Positions 27,160 to 36,539 of a stretch of 64,000 bases of DNA are shown here, piece after piece (within the stretch, counting starts at the first letter, position 1; the number at the start of each line of letters is the position of its first letter). Position numbers and translations under genes: made by a program. The notes under the pieces are model-generated. The model worked only from the letters and a program-made list of their open reading frames with translations. It made no database searches and was not told where the DNA came from. Source of the DNA: Microbacter sp049976245 (GTDB lineage Bacteria; Bacteroidota; Bacteroidia; Bacteroidales; Paludibacteraceae); the NCBI GenBank assembly GCA_049976245.1, contig JBMFIQ010000008.1:13315-77314 (forward strand), written 5' to 3'.

Positions 27160-29292
27160 CTATTTGATGCTAACTGCCGGCGAATTCATGAGCCCTTGTT
27201 CCATCAAGTAATCCGTGACGATTTCAAGAATTTCATCACCAAATTGTTCAATACGTTTGTTGCCAATCTCTTTAATGGAAGCCAATTCCTTTTTGGAAGA
27301 CGGCAGAAGCGAAACAATCTTTTCCACGGATATTTGTCTTAAAACATCGTACGGTTCCTTTTGCAATTCAATCGATTTGGCATTTCGCCAAGCTATGATG
27401 TTGGAATAGAGCGTTTGGTGAAGTCGTTGCGAAGAAGTTGAATGTTTTTGATCTGTTTCAACGACCTTCGATTTTTCTTTGTTTTCCCTTTCGAAAGCCG
27501 CAACGGTTTGCCGGTATTTTTGAGTGGAAAAACCGTTTTTTGAGAGTTCCAGACAAACAATTTTGAGTGATAAATTTTTTAAAAGTTCTTTTTTTGTCAA
27601 CCTTATGTCGGATGACAACTTTTTGTTTTCACTCTTGATTTTCAAGCCTTTTATTAATGACGTAAATTCCGTGAACGTTTCAAGGTATTGAGGAATGAGG
27701 GTTTTGATGCGATTTTGGAAAATCGACAGATCGTGATCGTTTGATGACAGCTCATCGGAAAACCAATTCAAAAATTCATGATTTAGCCTGTTTATTTGTT
27801 GATTAAAAATGTAATTTGCTTTGTTTAATGCATCGAAATCAAATTCTTTAAGGCTATCTCGGTTGAATTGAACAGCCTCGACAATCATTTGCCATTTTAT
27901 TTGAAAGAATGAAAAATCGAAGAGCTCCGAAACGCCTTTCGCAAAATACTCTTTCTCGGCCAATGCGAGTGAATGTTCGTTGGGCGCTTTTGATTTTTGT
28001 ACTTTCATGAAATGACTTACGGCAGCATCAACAATGATGGCTTGCTCGTTGAACATGGACGATAAAATCACTCCTTCCAGAGAGCGACAACGGCTCAATG
28101 CTACGTAAATTTGTCCGTGAGCAAAAGCATTTTTTCCATCAATGATGACTTTGTCAAATGTTAATCCCTGACTTTTGTGGATGGTTATGGCCCACGCCAA
28201 TTTCAACGGATATTGCACAAAAGTTCCCAATATTTCTTCTTCGATCTCTCTTTTCTCGTTATTGTACACATAGTGAATGTTTTGCCATTCCATCGGTTGT
28301 ACCATAATAGGATCAGATTCCCCTTCACAACGGATCGAAATGGTTTTTTCATGCAATGATTCGATGATGCCGATTTTTCCGTTGTAAAATAATTTTTCAC
28401 CGGAAACATCATTTTTAAGGAACATGACACGTGCCCCTTCTTTTAGTTCTAAATATGCGTCAGTAGGGAACATCGATTCAGGAAAATTTCCTTGAATCAT
28501 CGCATCATAACGGTGCGTTGAATGATTTATTGCGCTTAAAAAGGCATTGTTAATTTGCTGTGCCTGGTTATTGTGGGTGGTCAATATGATATGTTCATCT
28601 GAATGAAAATTAGCAATGTATCTTGTTTTTAATAGCGATAAAAGTTCACCGCTGAGTTTATTTTCACGAACGACATTCAACAGCTCAATAAATCGGGCAT
28701 CTTGTTGTCTGTAAATTTGAGTAAATTCAATGGTAGCAAAACCGAGTTTTTTTAATGCATGACTTTCAAAAAAATAGAAGCCGGGATAAAAAGAGGATAA
28801 GATCAAACGGTCTGCTTCCGTAACCACAGGAGGCAATTGATGCAAATCGCCGATCATGACCAATTGAATGCCGCCAAAAGGCGAATGATCTTTACGATAA
28901 TGGCGTAACGCTGCATCGATGGCGTCCAAGATATCGGCTCGAACCATGCTGATTTCGTCAATGATTAACAGTTCGACGTTTTGAATAACCTCAATTTTTT
29001 TTGGTGAAAGATGATTTTGAAAATTTGAGTTACTTTCATTTGGAACAAATGGAGAAAATGGCAACCCAAAAAATGAGTGAATGGTTACACCTTCGGCATT
29101 CAAAGCGGCCACGCCCGTGGGAGCAACGACAACACATCGTTTTGAGGCTGCCTTTTTGATGTATTTCAAAAAAGTTGTTTTTCCGGTGCCTGCCTTACCC
29201 GTGATAAAAAGGTGTGCATTGGTTTTTTCAATATAATCGATGGCCAAATGAGCTTGAACATTGTGCTGAAAAGGAAACGTCGAAGATGCCAT
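27160..29292 (-). CDS. PIF1-like helicase with C-terminal HRDC domain
   Basis: 710 residues. SF1B helicase core: Walker A ITGKAGTGKTTFLKY (about 31), APTGVAALNAEGVTIHSFF, Walker B LLIIDEISMVRADILD (about 107), GDLHQLPPV, and AWAITIHKSQGLTFDKV with VALSRCRSL (motifs V-VI, about 390-430). The last 80 residues (ELQKEPYDVLRQIS, LLPSSKKELASIKEIG) are an HRDC nucleic-acid-binding domain. Role in replication or repair is inferred from family; common in Bacteroidota. Single gene between patatin and tsaB genes. Confidence 0.92.
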   Translation of the reverse strand: MASSTFPFQHNVQAHLAIDYIEKTNAHLFITGKAGTGKTTFLKYIKKAASKRCVVVAPTGVAALNAEGVTIHSFFGLPFSPFVPNESNSNFQNHLSPKKIEVIQNVELLIIDEISMVRADILDAIDAALRHYRKDHSPFGGIQLVMIGDLHQLPPVVTEADRLILSSFYPGFYFFESHALKKLGFATIEFTQIYRQQDARFIELLNVVRENKLSGELLSLLKTRYIANFHSDEHIILTTHNNQAQQINNAFLSAINHSTHRYDAMIQGNFPESMFPTDAYLELKEGARVMFLKNDVSGEKLFYNGKIGIIESLHEKTISIRCEGESDPIMVQPMEWQNIHYVYNNEKREIEEEILGTFVQYPLKLAWAITIHKSQGLTFDKVIIDGKNAFAHGQIYVALSRCRSLEGVILSSMFNEQAIIVDAAVSHFMKVQKSKAPNEHSLALAEKEYFAKGVSELFDFSFFQIKWQMIVEAVQFNRDSLKEFDFDALNKANYIFNQQINRLNHEFLNWFSDELSSNDHDLSIFQNRIKTLIPQYLETFTEFTSLIKGLKIKSENKKLSSDIRLTKKELLKNLSLKIVCLELSKNGFSTQKYRQTVAAFERENKEKSKVVETDQKHSTSSQRLHQTLYSNIIAWRNAKSIELQKEPYDVLRQISVEKIVSLLPSSKKELASIKEIGNKRIEQFGDEILEIVTDYLMEQGLMNSPAVSIK

Positions 29293-29338
29293 GATATTTT
29301 GTTTTACAATTCGTTAACCGAATATTGAATAAATTGAT

Positions 29339-30034
29339 TTAGAACAATTTATTCTTTGGAGTGGTGGCAATAAAATCTTTCAGATAGAAAGGTTCAAAAT
29401 AGGCGGTGTTCTCAAATTTTTGTTCGAAAAAGGCTTTTTCGGCCAACGAAATCATTTGGGCAGCATCAGGCACTATGTCATTCAAAAACCGTGCGTTAGG
29501 GTGTTGGATAAGGTTGCGACATTTTTCGGCTCCATTCCCAAAAAACAGCATCGGATGTTCTTCCAACCAAAGCAAATACGTGTCGTGTTCAACAATTTCC
29601 GCCGTGGTTGAACGAATTGGTTCGAGCGACGAATTGTAAATAGCCGAATAAACTTCCATTCGTCGTGCATCAATCATCGGACAAAGAAGCGTCGATTCAT
29701 CGATGGATTGATCGGCAGCTAAGGCAGAAACGGCTAACAATTTCAACGTGTCAACGGCAATCAACGGAACATTCCATCCAAAACAGAGTCCTTTAGCCAT
29801 TGAAACTCCGATGCGCAGTCCTGTGTAAGATCCTGGTCCACTGCTGACCGCAACGGCATCCGGTCGTATATTTTCCTGACGAAGTTGCTTAAGTATTTCA
29901 TCCACAAATGTTGCCAACAAAACGGCATGTGAAGGCCCGTGGTGTTCCATGCGACGTATATGGAGCTTTCCATCTATTGACAAAGCAGTTGAACAAACTG
30001 AAGTTGATGTTTCAAGATGAAGAATAATAGGCAT
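29339..30034 (-). CDS. tsaB: tRNA threonylcarbamoyladenosine biosynthesis protein TsaB
   Basis: 231 residues, ASKHA-fold partner of TsaD in t6A37 formation. ILHLETSTSVCSTALS at the N-terminus and SSGPGSYTGLRIGVSMAKGL (about 67-86) are diagnostic. Divergent from yicC. Supplies the t6A that MtaB (22786-24135) methylthiolates. Confidence 0.94.
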   Translation of the reverse strand: MPIILHLETSTSVCSTALSIDGKLHIRRMEHHGPSHAVLLATFVDEILKQLRQENIRPDAVAVSSGPGSYTGLRIGVSMAKGLCFGWNVPLIAVDTLKLLAVSALAADQSIDESTLLCPMIDARRMEVYSAIYNSSLEPIRSTTAEIVEHDTYLLWLEEHPMLFFGNGAEKCRNLIQHPNARFLNDIVPDAAQMISLAEKAFFEQKFENTAYFEPFYLKDFIATTPKNKLF

Positions 30035-30279
30035 AAAAAATTATTTTTCAATTCAATAAACCATCTTCTTGGATCAATATCCGAAGACGCCGGATGCAGT
30101 TAATGTCTGACATTGTTTTAGCATGATTGATGCCGGATATCCCTGATTAACAAGCATGAAAGGTTCTAATCATTGAAGATTCCTTGTAGCTGACGGTTGA
30201 TTTATTGAATCAGGATTGACTTAATAAATCTTCTAAACAAAAATCACTTGCAAATGTACACTTTTTAACCCAAATATCG

Positions 30280-30287
30280 TACTTTTG
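30280..30287 (+). promoter_or_regulatory. -7 box of the yicC-gmk promoter
   Basis: TACTTTTG followed by TAATTC, ending 26 bases before the yicC ATG. Full match to TAnnTTTG; no clear -33 TTTG at the expected distance. Confidence 0.65.
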
Positions 30288-30313
30288 TAATTCAATTTAA
30301 ATACAAGAATAAC

Positions 30314-31183
30314 ATGCTCCAATCGATGACCGGTTTTGGGAAAATTACCCGTGAATTAAATGACGAACAAATTACTGTTGAAATTAAAACTTTAAACAGT
30401 AAACAAATTGATATTTCGCTGAGAATGCCTTCTCAATATCGTGAATACGAATTGGAACTGCGTAAGCAGTTAACCAATGCGCTCGTAAGAGGGAAAGTGG
30501 AAATGACCATCTCGGTTACTTCTTCCAACGGTAAAGTTCCTCAAAAAATCAATGCACAAATTTTCAAAAATTATTACGATCAACTTTCACAATTGGCTGA
30601 ACAGTATCAATTACAAAAACCGTCCAATTGGTTTGAATTGATTCTTTCTATGCCCCAACTTTTTGAAAATGAAGAAAAACCGTTTGACGAAACGGAATGG
30701 CAAATCATTTTAACTACCGTGCAGGATGCCTTGTCGGCCGTCGCAGATTTTCGAAGACAGGAAGGGAAGATGTTGGAAAATATATTTTTGGACAAACTCA
30801 AACGGATTCAATCGTTGTTGGATGCCGTAACGCCTTTTGAAGAAGATCGCATCGTTAGGATTAAAAGTCGATTAAAAGAAGGATTACAACAGGTGGATGC
30901 TGCATTAAACCAAGATCGATTGGAACAGGAAATGATCTATTACATTGAAAAATTGGATATTAACGAAGAAAAAACACGTTTGCAAAATCATCTTCACTAT
31001 TTTCAGGAAACCATGACAAAAGAAGAAAATGCCGGGAAAAAGTTGGGGTTTATTGCTCAGGAAATGGGAAGAGAAATCAATACACTCGGGTCAAAAGCCA
31101 ATCATAGCGAAATTCAAAAAATGGTCGTTTTAATGAAAGATGAATTGGAACAAATGAAGGAACAATTGTTTAATGTTTTGTAA
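30314..31183 (+). CDS. yicC: YicC family endoribonuclease
   Basis: 289 residues. N-terminus MLQSMTGFGKITREL and C-terminus GFIAQEMGREINTLGSKANH are the two conserved blocks of the family; E. coli YicC is an RNase that targets a small RNA. Followed after 30 bases by gmk, the usual Bacteroidota order. Confidence 0.93.
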   Translation: MLQSMTGFGKITRELNDEQITVEIKTLNSKQIDISLRMPSQYREYELELRKQLTNALVRGKVEMTISVTSSNGKVPQKINAQIFKNYYDQLSQLAEQYQLQKPSNWFELILSMPQLFENEEKPFDETEWQIILTTVQDALSAVADFRRQEGKMLENIFLDKLKRIQSLLDAVTPFEEDRIVRIKSRLKEGLQQVDAALNQDRLEQEMIYYIEKLDINEEKTRLQNHLHYFQETMTKEENAGKKLGFIAQEMGREINTLGSKANHSEIQKMVVLMKDELEQMKEQLFNVL

Positions 31184-31213
31184 TTCATATTCCACCAAAT
31201 AGTTGATTCATTT

Positions 31214-31786
31214 ATGAAAGAAGGAAAAGTTGTCATATTTTCAGCTCCTTCGGGCGCAGGAAAAAGCACGTTGATCAATCTGCTCATCAAGCAGGAACCC
31301 TCTTTTTCATTTTCCGTTTCTGCCACCAATCGCTCTCCAAGAGGGAACGAACAGCACGGAGTGGAATATTACTTTCTGACCACGGAATCGTTCAAGCAAA
31401 AGATTGCCAATGATGAATTTATCGAATATGAAGAAGTCTACCCCGGTAAATTTTACGGCACATTGAAAAAAGAAGTGGAAGAAAAATTGAGCAGAGGCAT
31501 TCATCTGTTTTTTGATGTCGATGTGAAAGGCGGATTGCGGCTAAAAGAGTACTTCAAGGAGAGAGCTTTGGCCATTTTTGTTCAGCCGCCATCCATCGAA
31601 GAGCTCAAAAATCGATTGATGCACCGAGGAACGGAATCTATTGAAGTGATTGAGGAACGTCTCAAACGTTCTTCTTTGGAACTGGCCTTTGCGTCAAAAT
31701 TTGATGTGGTCATTGTCAACGATGACATTCAACAAACCGTTCCCAAAGTGAAAGCTGTTATTGATCAATTCTTGACTGAAAAGTAG
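31214..31786 (+). CDS. gmk: Guanylate kinase
   Basis: 190 residues. Phosphorylates GMP to GDP. P-loop FSAPSGAGKSTL (9-20), GMP-binding SATNRSPRGNEQHGVEYYF and EYEEVYPGKFYGTL, lid region HRGTESIEVIEERL. Its stop codon directly abuts the stop of the PorT-like gene on the other strand, with no spacer. Confidence 0.96.
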   Translation: MKEGKVVIFSAPSGAGKSTLINLLIKQEPSFSFSVSATNRSPRGNEQHGVEYYFLTTESFKQKIANDEFIEYEEVYPGKFYGTLKKEVEEKLSRGIHLFFDVDVKGGLRLKEYFKERALAIFVQPPSIEELKNRLMHRGTESIEVIEERLKRSSLELAFASKFDVVIVNDDIQQTVPKVKAVIDQFLTEK

Positions 31787-32509
31787 TTACTCAAAATTAA
31801 AGTTAAGCACCAAAGCTCTCGATGTGATTTTTAACAATTCGTTGGTAAACGAAGGATTTGCACCTTCGGGAGGTGTTGGATTCAACAGGTTATTCAGTCC
31901 GAGTGAAAAACGAAGTTCCGGCGCCAACCGAAAATATTTGAAGTAAAAATCACATCCTACACCCATAGTAGCATAAAAATTTGTTGCATTTAGGGTTACC
32001 TGTGTAATTCCGTTGCTGTCATTGCCTTTGTTGGATAAATTATATGTGATTCCGCCTCCAAATAACAGATAAGGCCTGGAATGCCCGTACCAAATGGATC
32101 GGTATTTAAGAAGGATCGGAATGTCAATGGCTGACGTTTTGAAAGTTAGCGTGGCCGGTGTTTGAGGAGTAGAGCTAGAGCGCAACGACGAATCCTGATA
32201 GGAGAGGACGCAATCATATAAATTGAGCGTTGGCGTTGTCCGTAAATTCAAAAATTTTGAGAGACGCAAATCCAGAATTAAACCTACCGTAAATCCCGGT
32301 GAAATGGATGAAACCTGTGCTCCTTGGTTTAAATGCGTGTTGAGTAAAGCCGGTGTCACATGAAACGTATTGGCATTTAACCCCAAAACAAAGCCGTAGT
32401 GCCATGGCCTGTCATCAATTTCACGAAATCCGTTGTCTTGAGCGGTTGATCTTTGGCAAACAAAAAAAAGTCCCAATGCCACTGTAAAAATCCATTTTAT
32501 TTTCTGCAT
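31787..32509 (-). CDS. PorT-like outer membrane beta-barrel protein
   Basis: 240 residues from ATG 32509 (MQKIKWIFTVALGLFF) with a signal peptide cleaved near STAQ. Landmarks RPWHYGFVLGLNANTF, LDLRLSKFLNLRTTPTL and LAPELRFSLGLNNLL match the PorT protein family of type IX secretion and gliding in Bacteroidota. It ends in NFNFE, an aromatic barrel terminus. Other T9SS genes are not in the window, so generic porin membership remains possible. Confidence 0.75.
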   Translation of the reverse strand: MQKIKWIFTVALGLFFVCQRSTAQDNGFREIDDRPWHYGFVLGLNANTFHVTPALLNTHLNQGAQVSSISPGFTVGLILDLRLSKFLNLRTTPTLNLYDCVLSYQDSSLRSSSTPQTPATLTFKTSAIDIPILLKYRSIWYGHSRPYLLFGGGITYNLSNKGNDSNGITQVTLNATNFYATMGVGCDFYFKYFRLAPELRFSLGLNNLLNPTPPEGANPSFTNELLKITSRALVLNFNFE

Positions 32510-32702
32510 GAATGATCCTCCCAAAGTATGTTATATGAACGATAAAAGTAAAAAAAAAGTATTTCATTACAAATGTTTTGAAATAAAAAAATACTTTTTC
32601 GGAGCAAAGAACTTGTGATGAATATTTTCCTTTTCGTTTTGAGGATGTTATATCATTGTTGCATATTAAAAAACAATGAATGCACGATCGAATGGATCAA
32701 TC

Positions 32703-32730
32703 AGAGACGATGCTTTGGCACATCGTCTCT
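32703..32730. terminator. Stem-loop after gpmI
   Basis: Perfect 10-bp stem AGAGACGATG / CATCGTCTCT, 8-base loop, located 8 bases past the gpmI stop. GC-rich stem and position suggest a terminator, but no U-tract follows. Confidence 0.6.
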
Positions 32731-32737
32731 TAAAATT

Positions 32738-34270
32738 TCAATTTTCAAAGTGAATTAGATTTTTTCCTGTCATTTCTTCAGGTTGTTGAATGCCAAGCAG
32801 ATGGCAAACAGACGGTGCCACGTCGGCTAATATCCCGTTTTGTACGGTTGCTTTACTTGATGTCGAAACATAGACAAAAGGAACCGGATTGAGCGAATGG
32901 GCTGTGTTGGGCGTTCCGTCTTCGTTTAACGCATGATCGGCATTGCCGTGATCTGCAATAATGATGACATCGTAATGATTCTTTTTGGCAGCTTCAACTA
33001 CTTTTTCCAAACATTGATCAACAGCTTTGACAGCTTTTTGAATGGCTTCGTAAACGCCTGTGTGACCTACCATATCACCATTGGCAAAATTGACGGTAAT
33101 GAATGAATAAGTTTGTTGTTCAATGGCTTTGGTTAATTTTTCAGCCACCTCATAAGCGCTCATTTCGGGTTTCAAATCGTAGGTTGCCACTTTGGGGGAG
33201 GGCACTAAAATGCGTTCTTCGTTATCAAACGATGCTTCGCGTCCACCTGAAAAGAAAAAGGTGACATGGGCATATTTTTCGGTTTCGGCAATTCGAAGCT
33301 GTTTCATGCCGGCTTTTGACACAATTTCTCCCAAAGTGTTTTCTACGTTATCCTTGTCAAATAAAATATGCAATCCCTTGAATGAGGCATCATAAGGTGT
33401 CATGGTGCAAAAATGCAACGGGATAGTGTGCATGCCTTCTTCCGGCATATCTTGTTGAGTCAAAACAATGGTCAATTCTTTGGCACGATCATTTCTGAAA
33501 TTAAAAAAGATGACCACATCTCCCGATTGAATGGTTGTCAACGGGTTTCCTTGTGCATCGACATGCACCACGGGTTTGATGAATTCATCGGTAATGCCTT
33601 CTTCATAAGACTGTTGCATGGCTTTCACCATGTCCGTAAATGGAGCTCCTTGCCCATTGACCAACAAATCGTAAGCTTGCTTGATTCGATCCCAACGTTT
33701 ATCGCGATCCATGGCATAATATCGTCCAATAACGGATGCAATATGTCCGGTGGAGGAAGCTAAATGGTTTTCCAATGATTCAATAAATCCTTTTCCGCTG
33801 TGTGGATCGGTATCGCGGCCGTCCATAAAGCAGTGTACAAAGGTCTTATCAATTTCGTATGCTTTGGCAATGTCGATTAAGGTAAAAACATGATCCAATG
33901 AGCTGTGAACTCCGCCATCCGAAACCAAACCCAGCAAGTGAACTTGTTTATTTTGTTCTTTAGCATAACGAAAAGCTTTAACGATTTCTTGATTTTCATA
34001 AATGGAATGATCGCGACAGGCAATGTTTATTTTTACAAGATCTTGATATACAACTCTTCCGGAGCCAATGTTTAAATGACCTACTTCGGAATTTCCCATT
34101 TGTCCTTCAGGCAAACCTACTTTTTCACCCGATGCATCTAATTGTGAATGTGGATATTGATTTAATAACATGTCCCAATATGGAGTGGGAGTATTGGCAA
34201 TCACATTGGCTTTGGTTTGATTCCCGATTCCCCAGCCGTCGAGAATCATGAGTAAAACTTTTTTATTCAT
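32738..34270 (-). CDS. gpmI: 2,3-bisphosphoglycerate-independent phosphoglycerate mutase
   Basis: 510 residues; interconverts 3- and 2-phosphoglycerate in glycolysis. Alkaline-phosphatase fold with metal ligands in LMILDGWGIG (about 6-15), phosphoserine in GQMGNSEVGHLNIG (about 62), GRDTDPHSG, and ADHGNADHAL near 445. Stands alone between the PorT-like gene and prfB. Confidence 0.97.
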   Translation of the reverse strand: MNKKVLLMILDGWGIGNQTKANVIANTPTPYWDMLLNQYPHSQLDASGEKVGLPEGQMGNSEVGHLNIGSGRVVYQDLVKINIACRDHSIYENQEIVKAFRYAKEQNKQVHLLGLVSDGGVHSSLDHVFTLIDIAKAYEIDKTFVHCFMDGRDTDPHSGKGFIESLENHLASSTGHIASVIGRYYAMDRDKRWDRIKQAYDLLVNGQGAPFTDMVKAMQQSYEEGITDEFIKPVVHVDAQGNPLTTIQSGDVVIFFNFRNDRAKELTIVLTQQDMPEEGMHTIPLHFCTMTPYDASFKGLHILFDKDNVENTLGEIVSKAGMKQLRIAETEKYAHVTFFFSGGREASFDNEERILVPSPKVATYDLKPEMSAYEVAEKLTKAIEQQTYSFITVNFANGDMVGHTGVYEAIQKAVKAVDQCLEKVVEAAKKNHYDVIIIADHGNADHALNEDGTPNTAHSLNPVPFVYVSTSSKATVQNGILADVAPSVCHLLGIQQPEEMTGKNLIHFEN

Positions 34271-34384
34271 TAATTTGATGATGTTTTTTATGTGCTTGTA
34301 ATGAATGGCTTAACTCTTCTTTTTTTCTTAAATCGATGTTTGAATGATCATGATCAGCTTGACGAGCTTTCATTGACACAGGCA

Positions 34385-35471
34385 TTATTCGTCTCCAAAT
34401 TCCATCAAATAGGCTTTGATAAATTCATCGATTTCGCCATCCATCACAGCTTGTACATTCGATGTTTGATAATTGGTCCGATGATCTTTCACGCGTCGGT
34501 CGTCAAAAACATAACTGCGGATTTGAGAACCCCATTCGATTTTCTTTTTGCCGGCTTCGACTTTTTGTTGCGCTTCGCGTCTTTTTTGCAATTCCATTTC
34601 ATACAATTGTGATTTCAAAAGCCGCAACGCATTTTCTTTGTTGCCAAATTGAGAACGGCTTTCAGTATTTTCAATCACAATGCCTGTAGGAAGGTGATGC
34701 AATCGTACGCCGGTTTCAACTTTATTGACGTTTTGTCCGCCGGCTCCCGATGATCGAAAAGTGTCCCACTCAATGTCGGCTGGATTGATGACAATCTCGA
34801 TGCTGTCGTCAACCAAAGGAACTACAAATACGGAAGCAAACGATGTCATCCGTTTTCCTTGTGCATTGAAAGGTGACACACGCACCAGCCGATGCACTCC
34901 GTTCTCGCTTTTCAAATATCCATAGGCATACTCGCCTTCAATTTGCATGGTCACTGTTTTGATACCAGCTTCGTCGCCGTCGAGCCAATTGGTGATGGTC
35001 ACCTTGTAATTTTTTGCTTCACACCAGCGCTGATACATGCGGAAAAGCATGGATGCCCAATCTTGACTTTCGGTGCCTCCCGCTCCGGCATTGATTTTTA
35101 AGACGGCACCCAACTTATCTTCCTCGTGTTGCAGCATATTGCGCAACTCAAGTTGTTCAATTAACTGAATGGCATGTTGATAGGCCTGATCCACTTCTTC
35201 TTCCGTTGCGATGCCTTCTTTCTGAAAATCAAAAGCCAACGTCAATTCTTCCACAGCTGCCGCAACTTCATGATAAGCTTCGATCCAAAATTTTATGGAT
35301 CGCACTTTCTTCAATTGTTCTTCGGCAGCTTTTTGATTTTCCCAAAAATTTTCAGCGTGCGTTCGACGCTCTTCTTCTTCTAATCTTATTTTTTTATCGT
35401 CGATGTCAAAGATACCTCCTCAACGCATCTTCGCGTTCTTGAACCATCTTGAGTTGTTCTTGTGTAATCAT
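34385..35471 (-). CDS. prfB: Peptide chain release factor 2 (programmed +1 frameshift)
   Basis: RF2 recognises UAA and UGA. Translation starts at ATG 35471 (MITQEQLKMVQERED), reaches an in-frame TGA at 35408-35406 after 21 codons, and must slip +1 to continue at GAC (35407) to the stop at 34385, giving 361 residues. The recoding site AGGAGGTATCTTTGAC contains the classical internal Shine-Dalgarno, CUU slip codon and UGA-C. RF2 marks: specificity motif VSPFNAQ, catalytic SGAGGQNVNKVE. Low RF2 favours the slip, so the gene autoregulates. Confidence 0.97.
35405..35420 (-). promoter_or_regulatory. prfB recoding site
   Basis: The minus strand reads AGGAGGTATCTTTGAC. The SD-like AGGAGG and CUU UGA C match the universal bacterial RF2 frameshift signal. 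It is notable in a genome where initiation generally lacks SD sequences: the anti-SD interaction is still used for recoding. Confidence 0.95.
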
Positions 35472-35511
35472 TTAAATCAAAATTTGAGTGATTGTTTTTC
35501 TTTTTTCAGCG

Positions 35512-35542
35512 CAAAGATACCCAATTTTGAGTAATTGTACAA
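35512..35542 (-). promoter_or_regulatory. prfB promoter
   Basis: Minus strand: TTG, 20-base spacer, TATCTTTG, then CGCTGA. About 40 bases before the prfB start codon. Confidence 0.8.
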
Positions 35543-35752
35543 CCACGAATGGATGTCAATGAAGGATTCTGCCCGATTGTTAACAAATGTCTGATCCTTC
35601 AAATGAGCCTATATATAAATGAGCAAATTATTATCCGTTCATCCATTTTTAGAATGGATGATTTACGTAATCAAGCCTTCGTTTTTACCTTTTCTTTGCC
35701 GATATTGATAAAAAGTGGGCTTTTACTTAATGGTTTTGTAACAAAATCAATT

Positions 35753-35760
35753 TATATTTG
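35753..35760 (+). promoter_or_regulatory. -7 box of the dedA promoter
   Basis: TATATTTGCAAAA matches TAnnTTTG and ends 25 bases before the ATG chosen for the DedA gene. It supports that start over the far-upstream one the open frame would allow. Confidence 0.6.
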
Positions 35761-35785
35761 CAAAAACAAATTGGAGTTCCTTTTA

Positions 35786-36424
35786 ATGTTGCAAAACGCT
35801 ATGTCGGTTGAATTTATAAAATATGTGCAGGAATATGGCTTAATTGTCATTTTTGGTTTCCTTTTTTTGCAGGAAGTGGGAGCTCCGACACCTGTCCCCA
35901 ATGAAATGGTATTGATTGTTTCGGGTTATCTTTCCTATTCAGGCATGTTCATATTGCCCGAAATTATTGCCATCGCCTTTCTCGCCGACATTCTTGCCGC
36001 TTCCATTTTGTACCTGTTTTTTGCCTTGTTGGGGAATTATATTTTAACAAAAAGACCGCGATGGTTTCCCATTTCTCATCAACGTCTGCTCAAAATGACT
36101 CATTTGATTGAAAAACGCAGTTGGAAAGGCATTCTAATTGGGCGTCTGACTCCTTTTGTCAGAGGATATGCCGCTGCTGCTTGCGGATTTTTACACATCA
36201 AACGCAGACTCTATTTTCCAACGGTGATTTTTTCTTCTTTGATTTGGGCTTCGGCTTATATTGCCATTGGTTATTTGGCAGGCCCTAATTGGGATCGTTT
36301 TTCTCAAGAAATGGTTTATTTACCCTATTTCTTGTTAGCGGTTCCTGCTGCAATTTTTATTATCTTTATCATCAATCTTTTTAGACCTCATAAAGCGGTT
36401 GACGAGTCGAACTTAAATCAGTGA
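35786..36424 (+). CDS. DedA family membrane protein
   Basis: 212 residues from ATG 35786 (MLQNAMSVEFIKYVQEYG). Several hydrophobic helices; family marks are FLQEVGAPTPVPNEMVLIVSGYL, GRLTPFVRGYAAAACGFLHI and a C-terminal FLLAVPAAIFIIFIINLF. DedA/VTT proteins are lipid-translocating or proton-dependent transporters tied to membrane homeostasis. The frame is open to 35549, but that part lacks family sequence and precedes the promoter. Confidence 0.9.
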   Translation: MLQNAMSVEFIKYVQEYGLIVIFGFLFLQEVGAPTPVPNEMVLIVSGYLSYSGMFILPEIIAIAFLADILAASILYLFFALLGNYILTKRPRWFPISHQRLLKMTHLIEKRSWKGILIGRLTPFVRGYAAAACGFLHIKRRLYFPTVIFSSLIWASAYIAIGYLAGPNWDRFSQEMVYLPYFLLAVPAAIFIIFIINLFRPHKAVDESNLNQ

Positions 36425-36439
36425 ACCTTTATGTCATGC

Positions 36440-36539
36440 TATGAAACGAGTCATTAAACCAGCTTATGCTCAAGCATATGACTATTTTGGCGAGTTCCAT
36501 ACATCCTTGGCGTTAAAAAATTAAAATAGACGTATGAAA
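36440..36539 (+). repeat. Interspersed element, copy D (100 bp)
   Basis: Plus-strand copy ending on ATGAAA of the GT4 gene (start 36534). Like copy C it has ACTATTTTGGCG with the extra T; its internal frame (MKRVIKPAYAQAYDYFGEF and on) stops after 27 codons at TAA, 2 bases before the conserved AATAGACGT tail. Confidence 0.9.

Noticed and set aside
35549..35785. 79-codon N-terminal extension of the DedA gene
   Set aside because: No family sequence, and the -7 box at 35753 lies inside it.
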